Of a DNA stretch of 64,000 bases, positions 1 to 8,836 are shown piece by piece (within the stretch, counting starts at the first letter, position 1; each line of letters starts with the position of its first letter). The notes under the pieces were generated by a model that was not told where the DNA came from, searched no databases, and worked only from the letters and a program-made list of their open reading frames with translations. The stretch is from positions 2,294,001 through 2,358,000 of the forward strand of contig NZ_CP019607.1 of the NCBI RefSeq assembly GCF_001998865.1, in the 5' to 3' direction. The position numbers and the translations under genes are program-made. The stretch comes from Tessaracoccus flavescens (lineage in GTDB: Bacteria > Actinomycetota > Actinomycetes > Propionibacteriales > Propionibacteriaceae).

Positions 1-104
1 GGAGGCGCCGAGTACACCCAGTGCCCCTGCGTGCAGGCACTCAGCGCGACTGACATTGCGGCGGTCGCGACGATCGCCGCGATGCGGCGCATGGGCTTGG
101 TCAT
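1..104 (-). CDS. Partial lipoprotein (N-terminus only)
   Basis: Only the first 34 codons lie in the window; the gene runs off the left edge. The start ATG follows a clear GGAGG ribosome binding site about 5 bases upstream. The translation has a positively charged n-region (MTKPMRR), a hydrophobic stretch and the lipobox LSAC, so the product is predicted to be exported, lipidated on that cysteine and anchored on the outer face of the membrane. No functional domain is visible. It is divergent from carD. Confidence 0.6.
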   Translation of the reverse strand, partial: MTKPMRRIAAIVATAAMSVALSACTQGHWVYSAP

Positions 105-259
105 TGGTCCTCCGTGGGCGCGTAGGGTCACCACATCCTAACCAGATCGGGCCGCCCGGCGCGACGATTGCGCCTGCGGTGAGCCTCTACCCCGGAATGA
201 GGGTCTGGGCCGATTGGGGTCCGCCTGCTAGAATTAGCCCTGGAAAGGGGTCTTCAGGT

Positions 260-745
260 ATGACTTTTTCGATCGGTGAGACGGTTGTTTACCCTAATCA
301 TGGGACAGCCGTCATCGAAGACATCGAAAACCGGACCATCAAGGGGGAAGACAAGCTCTTCCTCGTTTTGCGGGTCATTGGCCAAAACGATCTGGTGATC
401 AAGGTGCCGGCCTGCAACCTGGATCTTGTCGGGGTGCGCGACGTTGTCGACGCCGACGGTCTGGAGCGGGTCTTCTCGGTTCTTCGTGCGGAGCACACGG
501 AGGAGCCGGCCAACTGGTCTCGCCGGTTCAAGGCGAACATGGAGAAGCTCCACTCCGGCAATGTGATCAAGGTCTCGGAGGTCGTGCGCGACCTGTGGCG
601 CCGCGATCGTGACAAGGGTCTGTCCGCAGGCGAGAAGCGGATGCTGGCAAAGGCCCGCGCCATTCTCGTCGCAGAGCTCGCGCTCGCGGAGCAGGTTGAA
701 GAGGACAAGGCTGAGATCATGCTGGACGAGGTCCTTGCCTCCTGA
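260..745 (+). CDS. carD: CarD family RNA polymerase-binding transcription regulator
   Basis: CarD-family proteins bind the RNA polymerase beta subunit and the upstream edge of the transcription bubble and stabilise open complexes, mainly at rRNA and stress promoters. The 161-residue product starts [15 protein letters not shown], the usual N-terminal Tudor-like RNAP-interaction domain, followed by the helical DNA-binding C-terminal half (about residues 70-160). The ATG at 260 was chosen over longer upstream readings because the family begins here and an AAAGGGG box lies about 9 bases before it. A TAGAAT -10-like hexamer sits at 229-234. The gene is followed at once by ispD, an order common in actinobacteria. 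Confidence 0.95.
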   Translation: MTFSIGETVVYPNHGTAVIEDIENRTIKGEDKLFLVLRVIGQNDLVIKVPACNLDLVGVRDVVDADGLERVFSVLRAEHTEEPANWSRRFKANMEKLHSGNVIKVSEVVRDLWRRDRDKGLSAGEKRMLAKARAILVAELALAEQVEEDKAEIMLDEVLAS

Positions 746-1439
746 CCAGCAACCGAACTCTCCAGAACCGGTCGTCGCCGTCGTGGTGGCGGCCGGTTCT
801 GGTTCCCGGCTGGGCGCCGCCCTGCCGAAGGCCCTCGTGGAACTCGAGGGTGTCGCCCTCATCAGGCGCTCGGTAGAGGCGCTGCGCGAGGCGGGGGTGG
901 CTGACATCGTCGTCACCATTCCGGTCGGCTTCCTCCCGCTCTTCGAGGCGGCCCTGCAGGGGCTGTCCGTCACCTTCGTTCCCGGCGGCGCCACGCGCCA
1001 GGACTCCGTCCGGGCCGGGCTCGCCGCCCTCACCGCACCCGACGATGCCGTCGTCCTCGTGCACGACGCAGCCCGCGCGCTCGTTCCCGCAGCCGTCGTC
1101 CGCGCCGTCGCCGACGCCGTCCTGGCCGGAGCAGATGCCGTGATCCCGGTCGTCCCGGTCATCGACTCGATCCGGAGGGTTGAAGGCGAAGACTCCCACA
1201 TCGTCGACCGTTCGCCGCTGCGCGCCGTCCAGACCCCGCAGGGCGCCCGGCTCGCCACCCTGCGGACCGCCCACGACCGGATCGCGGAGGAGGGCGTCCA
1301 GGTCACCGACGACGCCGCCGTCTGCGAACACCTCGGGATGCACGTGGTCCTCGTCAACGGACACCGAGACTCCCTGAAGATCACCGAACCCGTCGACCTC
1401 ATCCTCGCCAGCGCCCTGCTGCGGGAAAGGACACCGTGA
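735..1439 (+). CDS. ispD: 2-C-methyl-D-erythritol 4-phosphate cytidylyltransferase
   Basis: IspD transfers CMP from CTP to methylerythritol phosphate, the third step of the non-mevalonate isoprenoid pathway. The N-terminal nucleotide-binding loop [10 protein letters not shown] is present, followed by the conserved LVHDAAR and the TPQ and DDA segments expected in the family. The frame has no ATG near the family N-terminus; TTG at 735, overlapping the end of carD by 11 bases, gives a normal 234-residue protein and is the best start I can see, but it is uncertain. The stop overlaps the start of ispF, so carD-ispD-ispF are probably co-transcribed and translationally coupled. Confidence 0.92.
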   Translation: MPPDQQPNSPEPVVAVVVAAGSGSRLGAALPKALVELEGVALIRRSVEALREAGVADIVVTIPVGFLPLFEAALQGLSVTFVPGGATRQDSVRAGLAALTAPDDAVVLVHDAARALVPAAVVRAVADAVLAGADAVIPVVPVIDSIRRVEGEDSHIVDRSPLRAVQTPQGARLATLRTAHDRIAEEGVQVTDDAAVCEHLGMHVVLVNGHRDSLKITEPVDLILASALLRERTP

Positions 1440-1912
1440 TGCGCGTCGGCATCGGCACAGACGTCCACAAGCTCACCCAAGGCGTCCCGATGTGGCTCGC
1501 CGGGCTCAACTTCCCGGACGAGCCCGCGGGGCTCGCCGGTCATTCCGACGGAGACGTCGCGGCCCACGCCGTGTGCGACGCCCTGCTCAGCGCGGCCGGC
1601 CTCGGAGACCTCGGGTCGAACTACGGCACGTCCGAACCGGAATGGGCAGGCGCCAGCGGCGTCGCCTTCATCCGGGAGACCGCCCGCCGGGTCCGCGCCG
1701 CCGGGTTCCAGGTCGGCAACGCCTCGGTGCAGATCATCGGGAACCGCCCGCACCTCGCCGCCCGCCGCACCGAGGCTGAGGCCCTCCTCTCCGAGGTGCT
1801 CGGTGCCCCGCTCAGCATCAGCGCGACAACCACCGACTCCCTCGGCCTCACCGGAAGGGGAGAGGGCGTCGCAGCCATGGCGGTGGCCCTGGTCCAGCAG
1901 CCGTTAGGCTGA
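1439..1912 (+). CDS. ispF: 2-C-methyl-D-erythritol 2,4-cyclodiphosphate synthase
   Basis: IspF cyclises CDP-ME 2-phosphate to MEcPP, two steps after IspD. The 157-residue product has the metal ligands D8 and H10 in GTDVHKL, the third histidine in LAGHSDGDV, and the family core GDLGS. The ATG overlaps the ispD stop as TGATG and has AAAGGA about 7 bases upstream; a GTG three bases earlier (1436) is an alternative start. The gene follows ispD directly, the usual MEP-pathway pair. Confidence 0.95.
   Translation: MRVGIGTDVHKLTQGVPMWLAGLNFPDEPAGLAGHSDGDVAAHAVCDALLSAAGLGDLGSNYGTSEPEWAGASGVAFIRETARRVRAAGFQVGNASVQIIGNRPHLAARRTEAEALLSEVLGAPLSISATTTDSLGLTGRGEGVAAMAVALVQQPLG
1905..1910 (+). promoter_or_regulatory. 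-10 hexamer TAGGCT, predicted leaderless start
   Basis: TAGGCT ends 7 bases before the GTG at 1918 and lies inside the 3' end of ispF. No ribosome binding site is present. The spacing predicts transcription beginning at or next to the start codon. Confidence 0.5.
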
Positions 1913-1917
1913 CCCGC

Positions 1918-3585
1918 GTGAAGAGTCTGCGTCTCAGCTGCCTGCTCGTCCTGGCGACCCTGCTGCTCGTCCTCGGAAGTCCGGCCGCCCGTGCCGACAC
2001 CTCGGCCGACCGGCTCGATGTCGCGATCACCGTCAACGCGGACGGCTCGATCGACGTCACGGAGGAACTCGAGTTCGGCACCGCGCCGGGGGAGATCCGC
2101 CGCGAACTCCCCCTCACCTGGGACATCGACAGTGGCGCCTACTACCGCTACAGCGTCAGCGACGCGTCCGCCACCCTGCCGGGCGGTGAGACCGTCGGCT
2201 TCCAGGAGTCCGGAGACGCCCTCACCCTCAACGCCACCCTCGACCAGCCGGGCACGCTGCAGAGCAGCTACCGGGTCGTCGGGGCCACCTCCGCCCAGAC
2301 CGGGCAGGACGGCGCGTTGTCCGGCATGACCTGGCCTGCGCTGTACGGGCTCTCGGTCGGGGTGAAGCAGGTGCAGGTCACCGTCACCGGGCCGGCACCC
2401 CAGATGATGGACTGCGTTGCCGGACCGCTCGCGAGCATCGGCAACTGCGCTGCCATCAGCGGCGGAACCGTCGAGACGCCCAACCCGGTCTTCCAGGACG
2501 GCCCGCGCGAGGCGCTCGACGAGGTCGTCGTCACCGTCGGGTACGACCCGGCCGAGGTATCGGCCGACGCCGACCTGCAGCACCGCTGGAGCCTCGACCG
2601 CGCCTTCGAGGTGAGCTGGCCCACCGTCGCCTGGGCTCTGGCCGCTGCGCTGATCGGGGCGGCCCTGCTCTACGCGCTGTTCCGGCGCACCGGACGCGAC
2701 CTGGCAGGCAACGAACCCACCCTCGTGGCCGGGTTCACGCCGATCGGCGACGGTGAGGCGACCTTCGAGGTGCGCGACGCCATCCGTCCCGGTCACGTCG
2801 GAACGGTGGCCGACGAGCGCGTCGACCCGCTCGACATCACGGCAACGCTGCTCGATCTCGCGGTGCGCGGTCATCTGCTGATCACCGAACTTCCCCGCGC
2901 CCAGCACGGGCTGCTCGACTGGACCCTGCAGCGCCGCGAGGGCCGCGACGAGCTCGCCCGGTTCGAGCAGGAACTGCTCGACGTCGTCACCCCGGCGGGT
3001 GAACCCACCCTGGTCTCGCAGCTCCCGGCGAGCCTGTCCGCGGGCATCGGAAGGGTGCAGGACGCGCTGTACGAGGACGTGGTCACCCGAGGCTGGTTCG
3101 AGTCGCGGCCCGACTCGACCCGGTCCTCCTGGCGCGTCCGTGGCTGGATCGCGCTCGGGGTGGCAGTCGTCGCTGCCGTGCTGCTTGTCGCGTTCACCAA
3201 CCTCGGCCTCCTCGCCCTCGTCCTGCTCGCCATCGCGGCAGGTCTCGTGTGGATCGCCGACCGGATGCCGCGCCGCACGGCCGCGGGCTCCGCCCTCCTG
3301 CGGGGGCTCCAGGCCCTGTCGGCGGTGCTGGCGACCCAGCCGACCGACCACCTGCCGAAGGGGCGCGAGCTGCCCGAGGCGTCCAGGCTGCTCGGCTACA
3401 CCGTCGTGCTCGGAAGCAAGGAGCGCTGGATCGAGGCGCTCGTCGCGGCAGACGACGACGTCGAGGCTCCCGACCCCGACGCGCTCGACTGGTACCACGC
3501 CCCCGACACCTGGCACCTGCAGGACCTGCCCGCCTCGCTGACCCAGTTCGTGCACACCGTGCAGGGTGAGCTCTTCGGCAGGTGA
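1918..3585 (+). CDS. DUF2207-like membrane protein
   Basis: The 555-residue product has an N-terminal signal peptide ending near AARA (about residue 27), an extracytoplasmic beta-rich region of about 200 residues with ITVNADGSIDVTEEL, a membrane segment near residue 232 (WALAAALIGAALLYALF), a cytoplasmic part and a second hydrophobic hairpin near residues 410-440. This is the layout of DUF2207 predicted membrane proteins. Their function is unknown. The GTG start at 1918 is supported by a TAGGCT hexamer 7 bases upstream. The gene may also be read from the ispDF transcript. Confidence 0.8.
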   Translation: MKSLRLSCLLVLATLLLVLGSPAARADTSADRLDVAITVNADGSIDVTEELEFGTAPGEIRRELPLTWDIDSGAYYRYSVSDASATLPGGETVGFQESGDALTLNATLDQPGTLQSSYRVVGATSAQTGQDGALSGMTWPALYGLSVGVKQVQVTVTGPAPQMMDCVAGPLASIGNCAAISGGTVETPNPVFQDGPREALDEVVVTVGYDPAEVSADADLQHRWSLDRAFEVSWPTVAWALAAALIGAALLYALFRRTGRDLAGNEPTLVAGFTPIGDGEATFEVRDAIRPGHVGTVADERVDPLDITATLLDLAVRGHLLITELPRAQHGLLDWTLQRREGRDELARFEQELLDVVTPAGEPTLVSQLPASLSAGIGRVQDALYEDVVTRGWFESRPDSTRSSWRVRGWIALGVAVVAAVLLVAFTNLGLLALVLLAIAAGLVWIADRMPRRTAAGSALLRGLQALSAVLATQPTDHLPKGRELPEASRLLGYTVVLGSKERWIEALVAADDDVEAPDPDALDWYHAPDTWHLQDLPASLTQFVHTVQGELFGR

Positions 3586-3604
3586 GCCACCACGAAGCAG
3601 AAGT

Positions 3605-3644
3605 GAAGAGGGCGGGGCGACCGATCGGTCACCCCGCCCTCTTC
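3605..3644. terminator. Bidirectional terminator hairpin
   Basis: A 13-bp inverted repeat (gaagagggcgggg with its complement) encloses a second short stem with loop GATC. It lies between the convergent DUF2207 gene and glyA and can serve both. Confidence 0.75.
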
Positions 3645-3659
3645 GCGTGCGTCAGCTGA

Positions 3660-5096
3660 TCAGAGCTCGAGGCCCGGGTACAGCGGGTGCAGGTCGAGCA
3701 GACGCTGCGCCTCGGTGAGCGACGCGTCGCGCGCGTCGTCGGTGAGGTCGAACTTCGCCTTGCTCGGTGCACCGGCCGACGTGGTCGTCGGGGTGGTCGA
3801 CTTCAGCACCGAGACGATCATGTCGGCGACGGCGTCCATGTCGGAGGTGGTGAAGCCGCGGGTGGTCAGCGCCGGGGTTCCGAGGCGGACACCGGTGGTG
3901 TACCAGGCGCCGTTGGGATCGTTGGGGACCGCGTTGCGGTTGGTGACGATGCCTGCGTCGAGCAGCGCCGCCTCGGCCTGGCGGCCGGTCAGCCCGAAGT
4001 TGCGCACGTCCAGCAGGACAAGGTGATTGTCCGTGCCCCCGGTGACCAGTTGAGCGTCGCGCGACAGCAGGCCCTCTGCGAGTGCCTTGGCGTTGTCGGC
4101 CACGTTCTGGGCGTAGGTCTGGAACTCGGCGGTGCGGGCCTCCGCGAGCGCGACGGCCTTTGCTGCCATCACGTGCCCGAGGGGGCCACCGAGCACGAGC
4201 GGGCAGCCACGGTCGATGGAGGGCGCGTACTCCTCGGTCGACAGGATCATGCCGCCTCGAGGTCCGCGCAGCGACTTGTGCGTCGTGGTGGTGACCACGT
4301 CGGCGAAGGGCACCGGATCCTCGTCACCGGTGAACACCTTGCCTGCGACCAGGCCGGCGAAGTGGGCCATGTCGACCATCAGCACGGCGCCGACCTCGTC
4401 GGCGATCTCGCGCATCTTCGCGAAGTTGATCCGGCGCGGGTAGGCCGAGTAGCCGGCCACGAGGATCAGCGGCCTGAACTCGCGCGCCTGGGCGGCAAGC
4501 GCGTCGTAGTCCAGCAGCTGGGTCTCAGGGTTGGTCCCGTAGGAGCGCTGGTGGAACATCTTGCCCGAGACGTTCGGGCGGAAGCCGTGGGTGAGGTGAC
4601 CACCCGCATCGAGCGACATGCCGAGGAGGCGCTGGTCGCCGAAGCGACGGCGAAGGGTCTCCCAGTCGGCCTCGCTCAGCTCCGCGACGCCCTTCGCGCC
4701 GAACTCGGCGAGGGCGGGCGACTCGATCTTGTGGGCCAGGATCGCCCAGTAGGCGGTCAGGTTGGCGTCGATGCCGGAGTGGGGCTGCGCGTAGGCGTAC
4801 TTCGCGCCGAACAGCTCGCGGGCGTGCTCGGCCGCGACCGATTCGACCGTGTCGACGTTCTGGCAGCCGGCGTAGAAGCGGTGGCCGATGGTGCCCTCGG
4901 CGTACTTGTCACTGAACCAGGTGCCCATGGTGGCGAGCACGGGGAGGCTTGCGTAGTTCTCGGACGCGATCAGCTTCAGCGAGTTGCGCTGATCGGTGAG
5001 CTCCTGGCGGGTGGCCTCCGCGACGCGCGGCTCCACGGCCTCAATCATGCTGAACAGGGTGCGGTAGGCCGCTGAGATCGATTCGAGATCGCTCAC
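3660..5096 (-). CDS. glyA: Serine hydroxymethyltransferase (long form)
   Basis: GlyA interconverts serine and glycine using tetrahydrofolate and PLP and supplies one-carbon units. Visible marks are the substrate-binding segment LIASENY, YAEG, and the PLP lysine in [14 protein letters not shown]. The GTG at 5096 follows GAGGAGA by a few bases and gives 478 residues, longer than the usual 415-430; a similarly long form occurs in some actinobacteria and chlamydiae. An upstream in-frame extension of about 37 residues is Arg/Gly-rich and unlike any GlyA, so it was left out. The gene is monocistronic and convergent with DUF2207. Confidence 0.93.
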   Translation of the reverse strand: MSDLESISAAYRTLFSMIEAVEPRVAEATRQELTDQRNSLKLIASENYASLPVLATMGTWFSDKYAEGTIGHRFYAGCQNVDTVESVAAEHARELFGAKYAYAQPHSGIDANLTAYWAILAHKIESPALAEFGAKGVAELSEADWETLRRRFGDQRLLGMSLDAGGHLTHGFRPNVSGKMFHQRSYGTNPETQLLDYDALAAQAREFRPLILVAGYSAYPRRINFAKMREIADEVGAVLMVDMAHFAGLVAGKVFTGDEDPVPFADVVTTTTHKSLRGPRGGMILSTEEYAPSIDRGCPLVLGGPLGHVMAAKAVALAEARTAEFQTYAQNVADNAKALAEGLLSRDAQLVTGGTDNHLVLLDVRNFGLTGRQAEAALLDAGIVTNRNAVPNDPNGAWYTTGVRLGTPALTTRGFTTSDMDAVADMIVSVLKSTTPTTTSAGAPSKAKFDLTDDARDASLTEAQRLLDLHPLYPGLEL

Positions 5097-5188
5097 AGTT
5101 CTCCTCAAGGTAAGTGGGATGTGGCCTACTTTAGCCCCGCGGCCCCCGCCGCGCCCCTCGCCGGCGCGGGGGTGGGCACCCCATGAAC

Positions 5189-5194
5189 TACCCT
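5189..5194 (+). promoter_or_regulatory. -10 hexamer TACCCT, predicted leaderless start
   Basis: TACCCT ends 6 bases before the GTG at 5201. This favours GTG 5201 over the ATG at 5183, which would lie upstream of the predicted transcript start. Confidence 0.55.
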
Positions 5195-5200
5195 GACCCC

Positions 5201-6364
5201 GTGCCACTGACTAGACGATCTGCGCTCGCCCTGCTTGCCGTGGGCGGACTGACCGGCTGCGCCTTCAAGCCCATCTCCTGGGGAGAGCCCACCGGCTCGC
5301 CGGTGCCGACGGCGTCGGCCGACGACGCGCTCGAAGTCGCCGAGGACTACTTCAACCAGTCACCCGATTCGGGGGCCAAGATGCTCAACGAGGGCATCAC
5401 CACCATGCAGCGGATCTCGACTCCGCACTTCGACGCCCGGCTCGACCGCCGCTTCGCCGGGGAGACGCTGAGCGCCCAGACCGTCGCCCAGGTCTTCGAA
5501 CAGGGCGCCATCCGCGCCCCGCAGGGGTTCGAACTGGTGGCCTTCACCCTCCAGGCCGGGCACCCGTACTACGGAGAGACGGACACGGCACGGGCCGCAG
5601 CCGAGATCCTCGTCGCAGAGAGCACCGTCATCCCCCTGACCGCACCGTTCGGTGTGTTCAACGACACCACCCGCCGCTTCGCCCGCGAATGGGTGCTCGT
5701 CATCCTGGCCGTTCCCGCCGGCGCGCCGGTGATGCTCCAGATCCGCGATGAGGGCCTCACCGTCGCGGTCGACCTGCGCAGCGGAGCCCCCGTCGTTGAC
5801 GAGGCCTGGGCCGCAAACACAGGCTTCCGGGAGCGCGTCGGGATCAAGGTCATCGGCGACGACCAGGTGTTCCACCGCACGCTCGCGACCCTGCCGACGG
5901 GAGCCCTCCAGAAGCAGACCTCGCGGTTCAGCTTCGGCATCAAGCCGCAGGCGAGCTGGGGCCTCGTCCCATGGAACTCCGAGGACGGCTGGGCGGAGAA
6001 GGGCAAGCAGTGGCTGCGGGTCTCGACGGGCGCGCGGGTCGCCTTCGAACCCCCGGGCAACCCGGCGGTGATCATGGACATCGACGTGGTCAACTCGTTC
6101 CAGTACGTCGAAGGAACGGCAGCGCCGATCCCCGCCCACCGGCCGAAGACGATCACCACCGAGGCCATCTACAACGGTGAGGCCGTGCTCGATGTCACCT
6201 GGCTGGTTCCTGGGATGGAGTCGCGGGCGACCATCACCTGCAACCCCGTCGGGGAGCTGCGGGCCAGGTACTCCGACCACCCGGATGTGAGCGCGGAGTT
6301 CACAGGCGCGGCATCACCGATCTCGTTCACCCTCGCCTTCAGCCCCCTCGAAGAGGAGTGGTGA
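5201..6364 (+). CDS. Secreted lipoprotein of unknown function
   Basis: The 387-residue product starts [20 protein letters not shown]: a twin-arginine-like n-region, a short hydrophobic core and lipobox LTGC, so it should be lipidated and held on the outer membrane leaflet. The rest is soluble and beta-rich, with no domain I can name. There are few cysteines after the lipobox, and a short stretch rich in aromatic residues lies near residues 255-275. The start was set by the TACCCT hexamer 6 bases upstream. It is divergent from glyA and convergent with rlmB, so it is probably its own unit. Confidence 0.65.
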   Translation: MPLTRRSALALLAVGGLTGCAFKPISWGEPTGSPVPTASADDALEVAEDYFNQSPDSGAKMLNEGITTMQRISTPHFDARLDRRFAGETLSAQTVAQVFEQGAIRAPQGFELVAFTLQAGHPYYGETDTARAAAEILVAESTVIPLTAPFGVFNDTTRRFAREWVLVILAVPAGAPVMLQIRDEGLTVAVDLRSGAPVVDEAWAANTGFRERVGIKVIGDDQVFHRTLATLPTGALQKQTSRFSFGIKPQASWGLVPWNSEDGWAEKGKQWLRVSTGARVAFEPPGNPAVIMDIDVVNSFQYVEGTAAPIPAHRPKTITTEAIYNGEAVLDVTWLVPGMESRATITCNPVGELRARYSDHPDVSAEFTGAASPISFTLAFSPLEEEW

Positions 6365-6377
6365 GGGTTCCGGCTGA

Positions 6378-7331
6378 TCAGTCGGCAGACGCCGAGCGCT
6401 GCTGCGAGACCTCATAGAGCGCGATCGCTGCGGCGACCGAGGCGTTGAGCGACTCGACGGCGCTGGCGATCGGGATCGAGATCAGCGAGTCGCAGTGCTC
6501 GCGCACCAGTCGGGCGAGGCCCTCGTCCTCCGACCCGACGACGATCACGAGCGGCCCGTCGATGCCGGGGGCCCCTGAGACGGGAACCTCGCCCTCGCCT
6601 GCGAGGCCGACGATGGTGAAGCCCATCTTCGACGCCTGCTCCAGCGCGCGGTTCAGGTTGGTGGCCATGGCGATCGGCAGCCGCGCCGCCGCCCCGGCCG
6701 AGGTCTTCCAGGCTGCGGCCGTCATCGAAGCCGAGCGGCGCGAGGGGATGACGACGCCGGTCGCGCCGAACGCGGCAGCGGAGCGGATGATCGCGCCGAG
6801 GTTACGCGGGTCGGTGACCCCGTCGAGCGCCACCACGATGCCGTCGACCTCGAGCGCGTCGGCAAGCACGTCCTCGACGTCTGCGTACTCGTAGGCGGGC
6901 AGCTGCAGCGCTACGCCCTGATGGACGAGGCCGCCGGTCACGCGGTCCAGCTCGCCGCGGGTGACCTGCAGCAGCGGCACGCCGTTCTCGGCAGAGAACT
7001 TGAGGATGTCCCGGAGCCGGTCGTCGCGCTCGGCGCCCTCTGCGACGTAGGCCTGCTTCACGGGAAGCCCGGCGGTCAGGGCCTCGAAGACGGGGTTGCG
7101 CCCGACGACCCAGTCGGCGCCGACCGCGGTGCGGGTCGAGCGGCCCTTCTGCTGGGTTCCGCCGCGGCGCTGTGCGGCCTGCTTCGCCTTGTAGGCCTTG
7201 TGGTAGACGCGGTCCTCGGCCTTCGGCGTCGGCCCACGACCCTCCAGCGACTTCCGGATCCGGCCGCCGGAACCGGCCGCCTTCCCCTTACCCTTGCTTG
7301 TCGCTCCGCGACGCGATGAGTTACCGGCCAT
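6378..7331 (-). CDS. rlmB: 23S rRNA (guanosine-2'-O-)-methyltransferase RlmB (SpoU/TrmH family)
   Basis: SpoU-family enzymes use a trefoil-knot fold to 2'-O-methylate rRNA or tRNA; RlmB targets G2251 of 23S rRNA. The 317-residue product has a basic, low-complexity N-terminus (residues 1-80), the substrate-binding domain starting VVGRNPVFEAL, and the three SpoU motifs: DGVTDPRNLGAIIRSA, IVVGSEDEGL and ISIPIASAVESLNASVA. The ATG overlaps the cysS stop (TGATG), so the two are co-translated, the usual actinobacterial pair. The extended basic N-terminus is typical of actinobacterial orthologues. Confidence 0.93.
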   Translation of the reverse strand: MAGNSSRRGATSKGKGKAAGSGGRIRKSLEGRGPTPKAEDRVYHKAYKAKQAAQRRGGTQQKGRSTRTAVGADWVVGRNPVFEALTAGLPVKQAYVAEGAERDDRLRDILKFSAENGVPLLQVTRGELDRVTGGLVHQGVALQLPAYEYADVEDVLADALEVDGIVVALDGVTDPRNLGAIIRSAAAFGATGVVIPSRRSASMTAAAWKTSAGAAARLPIAMATNLNRALEQASKMGFTIVGLAGEGEVPVSGAPGIDGPLVIVVGSEDEGLARLVREHCDSLISIPIASAVESLNASVAAAIALYEVSQQRSASAD

Positions 7332-8767
7332 CAGTTCTCGAGGCTCCATTTCGCCCCATCAGGGGTGTCGGTGATCTTCAGGCCGAGACCGGCCAAGGTG
7401 TCGCGGATCGCGTCCGCTGCCGCCCAGTCCTTCGCCGCGCGGGCTGCGGAGCGCTGCTCGAGCAGCGCCCCGACGAGCCCGTCGACGACCGGGGTGAGGT
7501 CATCGCCCGAGGCGCCGTGCGCCCATTCGGGGGCGCCCGGGTCGAGCCCGAGCACGTCGAGCATCGAGCTGACGGCGAGGAACTGGGAGAGGGTCGCCTT
7601 CCGATCGCCGGACGCGAGCGCCTGGTTGCCTGCGCGGATCGCCTCGAACAGGGCGGCTACCGCGGCCGGGGTGCCGAGGTCGTCGTCCATCGCGGCGGCG
7701 AAGGCCGCGTAGTGTGGGTTATCCGTGGGTACGGCGGCGGCCCGGCCTGCGTCGGTGAACTCGGCTGCGCGCCGCACGAACGTGTCGATGCGGGTGATCG
7801 CCTTCTCTGCCTCGGCGAGCGAGCCGCGGGTCTCCTCGTCGGCGGGGGAGAACTCGATGGTCGAGCGGTAGTGGGGGCTGAGCAGGAAGAACCGGACCGC
7901 GCGCGGGTCGTATGCCTTCGTGACCTCGGAGACGAGTGCGGTGTTGCCGAGCGACTTGCTCATCTTCTCGCCCGCCATGGTGACCCAGGCGTTGTGCATC
8001 CAGTAGCGGGCGAAGCCGCGACCGGCCGCCGCCGACTGGGCCAGCTCGTTCTCGTGGTGCGGGAACCTGAGGTCGATGCCGCCTCCGTGGATGTCGAAGG
8101 TGTCGCCGAGGTACTTGCCAGCCATGGCGGAGCACTCGAGGTGCCAGCCCGGGCGGCCGCGCCCCCAGGGGGAGGGCCAGGACGCCGTCTCCGGCTCGCC
8201 CTGCTTGTGTCCCTTCCAGAGGGCGAAGTCACGCGGGTCGCGCTTGCCGCGCGGATCGGCGTCGGCGGCAGGCTCCATCTCGTCGACCTTCATGCCGCTG
8301 AGCTCCCCGTAGCGGGGCCAGCTCATCACGTCGAAGTAGACGTCGCCCGAACCGTCGGGGGCGACATAGGCGTGCCCGGCGTCGATCAGCTGCTGCGTGA
8401 GCTCGAGCATCTCGGGCACGTGGCCCGTCGCGCGCGGCTCGTAGGTGGGCGGGATGCAGCCCAGCGAGGCGTAGGCGTCGTGGAGTTCCCGCTCGAACCG
8501 GTACGCGAGCGCGAACCAGTCCTCACCGTTCTCGGCCGACTTCTGCAGGATCTTGTCGTCGATGTCGGTGACATTGGCGACGACCTTCACCGTGAAGCCC
8601 TTGTGCTGCAGCCAGCGGCGCAGGACGTCGAAGACGACCTCCTTGCGGATGTGGCCGAGATGCGGCGAGGCCTGCACGGTGAGCCCGCAGTGGTAGATCG
8701 ACACCTCGTCCTCGCGCAGGGGGACGAACTCGCGCACGGAGCGCGTGGCGGTGTCATAGAGCCTCAC
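7331..8767 (-). CDS. cysS: Cysteinyl-tRNA synthetase
   Basis: CysRS charges tRNA-Cys in the cytoplasm. The 478-residue class I synthetase has the HIGH equivalent PHLGH near residue 37, zinc-ligand segments, [15 protein letters not shown] and the KMSKS loop [10 protein letters not shown]. MshC, the mycothiol ligase paralogue, is shorter and usually reads KMSKSRGN, so cysS is favoured. The start is GTG at 8767, with TAAACT ending 8 bases upstream and no ribosome binding site. It is first in the cysS-rlmB operon. Confidence 0.95.
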   Translation of the reverse strand: MRLYDTATRSVREFVPLREDEVSIYHCGLTVQASPHLGHIRKEVVFDVLRRWLQHKGFTVKVVANVTDIDDKILQKSAENGEDWFALAYRFERELHDAYASLGCIPPTYEPRATGHVPEMLELTQQLIDAGHAYVAPDGSGDVYFDVMSWPRYGELSGMKVDEMEPAADADPRGKRDPRDFALWKGHKQGEPETASWPSPWGRGRPGWHLECSAMAGKYLGDTFDIHGGGIDLRFPHHENELAQSAAAGRGFARYWMHNAWVTMAGEKMSKSLGNTALVSEVTKAYDPRAVRFFLLSPHYRSTIEFSPADEETRGSLAEAEKAITRIDTFVRRAAEFTDAGRAAAVPTDNPHYAAFAAAMDDDLGTPAAVAALFEAIRAGNQALASGDRKATLSQFLAVSSMLDVLGLDPGAPEWAHGASGDDLTPVVDGLVGALLEQRSAARAAKDWAAADAIRDTLAGLGLKITDTPDGAKWSLEN

Positions 8768-8775
8768 GGGGAGGA

Positions 8776-8781
8776 AGTTTA
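8776..8781 (-). promoter_or_regulatory. -10 hexamer TAAACT for cysS
   Basis: On the minus strand TAAACT ends 8 bases before the GTG of cysS, predicting a leaderless or near-leaderless message. Confidence 0.45.
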
Positions 8782-8836
8782 CCGTGACGGCGCCGCCGCT
8801 CCGACCGGCCGGAGAAGACCGGAGCGGGCGGACGCC

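Noticed and set aside
7331-8767. MshC (mycothiol ligase) instead of CysRS
   Set aside because: The 478-residue length and KMSKSLGN loop fit CysRS; MshC is about 410 residues and usually has KMSKSRGN.
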